NCBI GenBank assembly: GCA_025330725.1 | Contig: JAIWND010000022.1 | Coordinates: forward strand, 310,001-374,000 | Source: Chlamydoabsidia padenii | Lineage: Eukaryota; Mucoromycota; Mucoromycetes; Mucorales; Cunninghamellaceae | DNA: 64,000 nt | Direction: 5' to 3' | Shown here: piece after piece, positions 59,061 through 64,000 of the stretch | Position numbering within the stretch: the stretch's first letter is position 1 | Layout: each line of letters starts with the position of its first letter | The notes under the pieces: generated by a model | The model's database searches: none | Seen by the model: only the letters and a program-made list of their open reading frames with translations | What the model was told of the DNA's origin: nothing | Made by a program: the position numbers and the translations under genes

Positions 59061-60641
59061 TTATTGCCATCCAAGAAGTTTCCACCAACCCAATCCGATG
59101 GTAAAGTAAACAGTCAAGTAAAAGATTGCCATTTTGATCCCGACGATAAACCACTTTGACCTAGATACATAACCAGGTGCATAATACATCGCAGCACTTC
59201 CAGTCGAGAAATTTGTCTAGGGTAGAAACAAAAGAAGATTTGTTAATAACAACATCATGTAATAGGAGAGGGAAGGGGTGAGAAAGGGGGGGAGGATTTT
59301 TATATTTACCATGCATCCACCTAATGCGCCAAAGTAAGCTAAAAATGCCGTTAGGATTTGAGGATGTGCACCAAGAGAAGCACCAGCGTCTAAAAAGGTA
59401 GACACAAAGGCCACTGTATGTGCACTGAGTGATGAGAACATGAAGGTTGTCAAAAAGTAGGCGATCGCCAAGGATGGCATGGGTGGTAAGGCCATATGTT
59501 CAATAGCGTCAGAGATCTTGTGACCCAAAAAGGTAGATGCGCCAGCTTCTGAGAGTTGTTGAGCAATAGTGACAAATCCACCAAGCCAAAACAGAGTATC
59601 CCACTAGAAGAAGAAGAAGAAGAAAAAAAGATCAACATCTGACTTCCCCCTTTTTTTTTCTCTCCCCAGCCTGGATGATGTAACTTACTGCATTTGTGTT
59701 CGTCGAGATATCCTTCCAGCTGATGGTTCCCATATGTAATAGTGCAACAATACCCATCAATGCCACCAAAGTTGAATCCAGACCCGTGTAAGTTGATGTG
59801 ACCCAGAATGTGAGGCAAGATAGTAAGACTATACACAATTGCTATAATACGCCAAAGGGGGGGGTTGTTAATAAAGTTTATGCGATATCGATTCAGATCC
59901 AGTGCTTACCCATTCTTTTGTAGACATAGGACCAATCAATTCAAGTTCCGCCCGAGCATGCTTGGTGATATTATCGTTTCCACATCCAGATTCATTCTTT
60001 TCTTTGGCGTCAATACCACAGAATCGGTACAACAAGTAAGGAAGACATGCAGCACAAAACAGAGCAGGGACAATACTACCGGTGATCCAAGTCATAAAGC
60101 CAAAGTTGAGATCAGGGAAGAGTTGATTTGCCTTGGCGATAACAATGGGATTAGGAGCCATGCCTAGATGATGATCATGCAATACATAAAGAAGTAAGTA
60201 AAAACCATAATAATAATAATAATAATAATAATCTTTTCCTGTTCTAGTCATTTTACCTGTAAGGTACATAGAGGCTATATACGGCGCATGGAATGGTAGG
60301 AAGAGATCATCAGCATACTTGACAGATCATCCCCACACAGATAGTCCTATTCAAACTTTATTACCTGACAATAAATTTGCATGAGAGCCAACCAATAATA
60401 AGAATCCGCCAAGAGCAGGGTTTGAAGAAGGAGTAGATCCAAGTGTAGTTGCAATCGATTGAACTACTGGTAAAATGATTCCACCGCCACGGGCTGTATT
60501 GCTTGGCACAAATGGCGCTAGTAGTAATTCTAGAAATAAAAATAAAGGAGTTGAATAGGAGGTTAAAAAATGATGATGTTGAAAAAACATGATCAAGGGA
60601 TATATTATAATGAATCCCGAGTGTGTGTGTGTGTGTGTGAG

Positions 60642-60674
<33 letters not shown>

Positions 60675-61501
60675 CTTACCTGATAATACAATCGCATAGG
60701 CTAAACCGAGAATATGACTTCCAAAAAGAGTGATCATCCATAATGAGAGTCTTCTTCCTAGTCGAGTCACTTGTACTGCCTTGCCAAGATGGAAAGCAGC
60801 AAAGATAAGCCAAACCACTGTACTTGAGAATCCTTCTAAAGATTGTTTGAATGAGTCAGAGGCAGGATCGCATTGATAAGTATCTTTGGTAAGAGGGTTG
60901 ATTTCACCACACAGTCGACATTCGGTGGATAGACCAGAGGATGCATCAGTACATTGGAAGGATTGAGTGGTTGCAAGAAGAGTTAAACCAGTCAACACCA
61001 ACATTGAGATATCTACAGAAGTTGTAATCAACGCCACAATACAACTGTTTACAGTAGCACAGCAACAAAAAAGTAGAATTGTTTAACATGGGATCAAAAA
61101 GATGAATGTAATGATTTATTTTCATGTTTTACCTGGTAAATACAGCCAATAAATGGATTGCCGTTGGTGTGAGTTGATCACTGGGAGAAGCACCAAACCA
61201 TATAGCCAAACCAACAGAAAGGGCAGGTAACAGGGATATGGATTTACTTTTCACCAAAGTGTAGATTGCTATGTTAGGATACAATAAAAAAAGAAATTGG
61301 TACCATGTTGTACAAACATTATCATAACATTGACAATGATCATCCTTTTTTTCGCATTGATGCCCTTTTTTGGTTTTACTTACGTTTTTTGATAGACCAT
61401 TCTGATTTTGATGTTGATATTGAATGTGGGAGCAAAGGGGTATTTTCAGTGTTGATGTCTAATCCAACATCAATGGATTGGTAGTTATGATTGATGACCA
61501 T
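59061..61501 (-). CDS. DASS-family (SLC13/CitT/DiT-like) dicarboxylate or anion transporter
   Basis: Predicted multi-pass transporter for di- or tricarboxylates or similar anions. Nine minus-strand exons (61501-61384, 61268-61133, 61044-60680, 60529-60365, 60274-60257, 60163-59910, 59841-59689, 59603-59310, 59216-59061) join in phase to 552 residues; one exon is 18 nt. The family's two SNT-type substrate loops are visible: PSNTARGGGIILPVV and, in the second half, SLSAHTVAF. About eleven hydrophobic helices are present. It lacks the SPX domain of fungal Pho87/90/91. Its first loop is closest, by eye, to bacterial CitT and plastid DiT carriers. A Cys-rich loop (CTDASSG...CRLCGE) lies in the first third. 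It is divergent from the right-edge kelch gene. Confidence 0.88.
60644..60674. repeat. Poly-T run of about 31 bases plus (TG)n in an intron
   Basis: An uninterrupted T tract in the third intron of the transporter gene, preceded by GTGTGTGTGTGTGTGTGTGA (60621-60640). Confidence 0.7.
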
Positions 61502-61867
61502 GAGGCAATTTTGTTTTGTACAAGTGGAGGGGGGGGGATAAAATAAAAATGAAAAAGTGAAAGAGAAAGAAAAAAAATGGGATTTGCCCTTTTTATAAAA
61601 CACAAACTCCGACGGTTGAGTAAAATTCAAACGCCGCTGATTTAGAAAAAGAAAAGAGGATTTGAACGGGAAATCATTTAATTTCTTTTCTTCCCTCTCC
61701 CCCCCCTTTTTTTTTTTTTACTTTTTAAAAACACAGTATAGTAGTAGTAGTATACACTTTATCCCCTCCTATTCTCCTCTTTTTCTCATTTATTCCCCCT
61801 TCCTCTCTTTCCCAATTTTACTTTTTTTTTTTAACTTCTTGATAGTTTGAACAACTATTTTTACTTT
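61502..61867. promoter_or_regulatory. Shared divergent promoter of the transporter and kelch genes
   Basis: 365 bp lie between the two ATGs. Minus-sense GCGGCGTTTGAA (about 61628-61639) faces the transporter, and AGGATTTGAACGGG (about 61657-61670) faces the kelch gene. Long C/T tracts precede each start. Confidence 0.4.
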
Positions 61868-64000
61868 ATGGTTATGTATCCTACTCAACAGGTTGCATAT
61901 TCATTAAACATATCAACAAAGCGTAATCATCCACAGCATTACCATTATCATGCTGCAGCTAAAACAAGTGACAATACATTCTTTTATATTGGCAATCAAG
62001 AAATACTAGTCCATTCTATGCATTCTCGGCAGTGGCACATTCAACAACGTCGTCAACAAAAAACAACAATAAACACATCATCAACATCAACCATGCATTC
62101 ATCATCAATAAGGTTTGGTTTAGCTTCATTGCCCACATCAGGACATACTGTACTCTGGATCGACAATGCACTGGTGTCTTTTTTTGGTAAACCGAATCAG
62201 CAACCTATTACCATCATAGACGTGCACAGCCTATCGATAGGATCATCATCATCATCGTCGTCGTCGTCGTCACCTTTGCATCGTTATGCTCATACTACAA
62301 CACTCATTCAACATGAAAACAAGAAACATCAGGTATATCTTATTGGCGGGTCAACTCTGGAAAACGACACACCTCAGTCTGATATCTGGAGGCTAGATTG
62401 GGAAACAAAGGTTTGGACCAACTTGATGGTGGACTCCTTCAAGCTGGGTATCATGGGTCATGTATCTCTGGCTATATCTCGTCCTCAATCTATGAACATC
62501 CTGACTTGTTTTGGAGGTGATCATCGCCAGGATGCTTTTTATAGGCATTGTACTCTATTCAACACCAATACACTCGATTTGAAACGACTTGAACATGCAA
62601 CAACAACAACACCACTTCCACGATTACATGCTTCATTGATTTCTGTAAATGACACGCATGCGGTGCTCTATGGTGGTCTATCATCAAATTCTACTCTTTT
62701 GGGCGATCTTTGGTGGCTTGATCTTGCCGGGTTGACTGACAACAAAATCACTTTTACACCTTTGACTCAATCGATCCCTCGTGCTGGCCATGTTGCATTG
62801 ATGCTGACCCAATCTATTATGCTTGTGGATGGTGGGGATCACACTGCTTCTTCTGAATATAATACGGCAATCATCGATTTGACAACAAAACGGACGGATC
62901 GACAATTTAATGGCATCCGGCGATATCAGAAACGACACTTGGTACAAAGATCATCAGTACAAGGATTCTCTGGCAATATGGATGATGAATCTTCTTCTGG
63001 TATTGGCGGGGGTGTTATTGGTGCCATCATTGTCGCTGTGCTATTTGCTCTTTGTGGTGGTATTCTCCTGATTGTCCTTTATCAACGACGGCAGCGCAAC
63101 TACAACTTGCGTTCTCGGGCCATACGGTTCAGCTTATCCACACCATCTCAACCTAGTGAAAGCTACATTGAACAAAGAAGCATTCAGCAGCCGGAACCAG
63201 CAAGAACACGACTCAGTCTAATGTCAACCCACTCGGAATTGGATGGATCATCAAACCAAGCGACAAAGCTCGATAGGTACGAAAATGACGGTCATCCAAT
63301 AATGTTAAATAGCCCTAGTCGACAGTTATACGCCAATTGGGTATGTGAAACACCGATACCACCAGCTTCCCGTACCTCTAAACACGTCATCACCAGCAGT
63401 ACTAGCTGCAACAACTTTTCCAGCATGGATCCTCGACATCACTCGACTTTTATCAATCAATCCACACAAGCCGCCGTAGATCACGATGAAGATAGGGATG
63501 ACGATAATGGAGGGAAAAAACGATCAAGCACGACATTCCAACGACTCAGACTCAGCATCTTCCGGCCATTGGACATTGGGCCACTGATCTTGGAACACCA
63601 CACACAATCACGACCGACATCTCTGACGGACGATACAAAGCAACGATCAAGCATGTTTGGGTTATCAAGATTTCTACTCAGCCTCGGTGAACCATCATCA
63701 TCAAACGATCGAGCACAACAAACCAATCTTGACATTTACCCACGAGCATCTTTAGGATCCCGATCGGTGGCGTCTCTTCAATGGGTGGAATTCAACAATG
63801 ACATGGACTCGGTCGAAGGTATGCATCCTCGACATTTGGCGGTGATGAATCACAGGCAAAGCACAGCAACAATCTCTAGTAGTCTGGGTATATCTGGCGA
63901 CAATATCAGTAGACCGACAAGTCCAAGGCATATACCTCAACACAATGTCCTTCAGCCTTCTCACCCATCTTACCGGCTCAGTCATCGTGAACTACGGACC
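61868..64000 (+). CDS. Kelch-type single-pass membrane protein, 3' end beyond window
   Basis: Function unknown. The frame runs without introns or stops from the ATG at 61868 to the window end (711 codons), so the gene is incomplete here. Kelch-like strands recur in the first 350 residues (VYLIGGSTLEND, LTCFGGDH, AVLYGGLSSN, MLVDGGDH), each followed by a W/Y strand, as in a beta-propeller. A serine run encoded by (TCA/TCG)n lies near 62240-62272. A glycine-rich membrane segment (GGGVIGAIIVAVLFALCGGI) at about residues 378-403 is followed by RRQRN and a long Ser/Thr/Arg-rich cytosolic tail. No signal peptide is visible after the chosen ATG, so an upstream exon may be missing. The lack of introns contrasts with the seven-exon kelch gene at 18-21 kb. 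Confidence 0.7.
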   Translation, partial: MVMYPTQQVAYSLNISTKRNHPQHYHYHAAAKTSDNTFFYIGNQEILVHSMHSRQWHIQQRRQQKTTINTSSTSTMHSSSIRFGLASLPTSGHTVLWIDNALVSFFGKPNQQPITIIDVHSLSIGSSSSSSSSSSPLHRYAHTTTLIQHENKKHQVYLIGGSTLENDTPQSDIWRLDWETKVWTNLMVDSFKLGIMGHVSLAISRPQSMNILTCFGGDHRQDAFYRHCTLFNTNTLDLKRLEHATTTTPLPRLHASLISVNDTHAVLYGGLSSNSTLLGDLWWLDLAGLTDNKITFTPLTQSIPRAGHVALMLTQSIMLVDGGDHTASSEYNTAIIDLTTKRTDRQFNGIRRYQKRHLVQRSSVQGFSGNMDDESSSGIGGGVIGAIIVAVLFALCGGILLIVLYQRRQRNYNLRSRAIRFSLSTPSQPSESYIEQRSIQQPEPARTRLSLMSTHSELDGSSNQATKLDRYENDGHPIMLNSPSRQLYANWVCETPIPPASRTSKHVITSSTSCNNFSSMDPRHHSTFINQSTQAAVDHDEDRDDDNGGKKRSSTTFQRLRLSIFRPLDIGPLILEHHTQSRPTSLTDDTKQRSSMFGLSRFLLSLGEPSSSNDRAQQTNLDIYPRASLGSRSVASLQWVEFNNDMDSVEGMHPRHLAVMNHRQSTATISSSLGISGDNISRPTSPRHIPQHNVLQPSHPSYRLSHRELRT

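Overview
The window is nuclear DNA from a filamentous fungus, most probably an early-diverging one (Mucoromycota, Mucorales-like). It is AT-rich. Genes are split by many short introns (about 50-150 bp) with GTAAGT-type donors and YAG acceptors. Neighbouring genes have unrelated functions and lie on both strands, and homopolymer A/T tracts are common in introns and spacers. The best-conserved proteins (calreticulin ending in KDEL, eIF3a, 6-phosphogluconate dehydrogenase, phosphoglucomutase, Tma46, Tvp18, Fcf2, LAMTOR2, Sdh4, Atp14) are ordinary fungal housekeeping proteins. Two large proteins (a kelch/three-TM protein and a fatty acyl-CoA reductase-acyltransferase fusion) also fit that lineage. 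The genus cannot be fixed from sequence alone. I rebuilt gene models by hand from splice sites and phase continuity; exon coordinates are given for each gene.

Left part (1-15 kb, + strand): a decayed unrecognised gene (1.7-3.4 kb), a TBC Rab-GAP with a coiled-coil tail, a 4HBT thioesterase, calreticulin with a UPR-element-like site upstream, an aldehyde dehydrogenase, and two small mitochondrial inner-membrane proteins, SDH4 (complex II) and ATP14 (F1Fo ATP synthase).

15-30 kb: a urate/xanthine-type purine permease (NAT/NCS2) converges on a large minus-strand kelch-propeller membrane protein. Then come a SAP-domain Tho1/SARNP mRNA-export factor, Tma46 (ribosome-associated CCCH protein) and eIF3a.

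30-42 kb: a 1.4-kb non-autonomous element with about 120-bp terminal inverted repeats; a 14-exon, 1608-residue FAR plus DHAP/glycerol-3-phosphate acyltransferase fusion (ether-lipid type) whose acyltransferase has lost the motif I histidine; a probable gene remnant; NAD(P)HX dehydratase; and 6-phosphogluconate dehydrogenase.

44-54 kb: a head-to-head pair of stomatin-like SPFH genes, the Ragulator subunit LAMTOR2, phosphoglucomutase, the rRNA-processing factor Fcf2 and the Golgi protein Tvp18.

54-64 kb: a gene-poor stretch, a tiny stand-alone CCHC zinc-knuckle gene, a pseudogene with surviving splice sites, a DASS-family dicarboxylate/anion transporter, and a second kelch-type membrane protein that runs off the right edge.

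The genes do not form one pathway. The main cross-cutting signals are a recurrent 12-bp motif (GCGGGATTTGAA and close variants) found mostly upstream of start codons, extreme intron density with micro-exons, and scattered gene decay. I see no tRNA, rRNA, CRISPR array or retroelement polyprotein.
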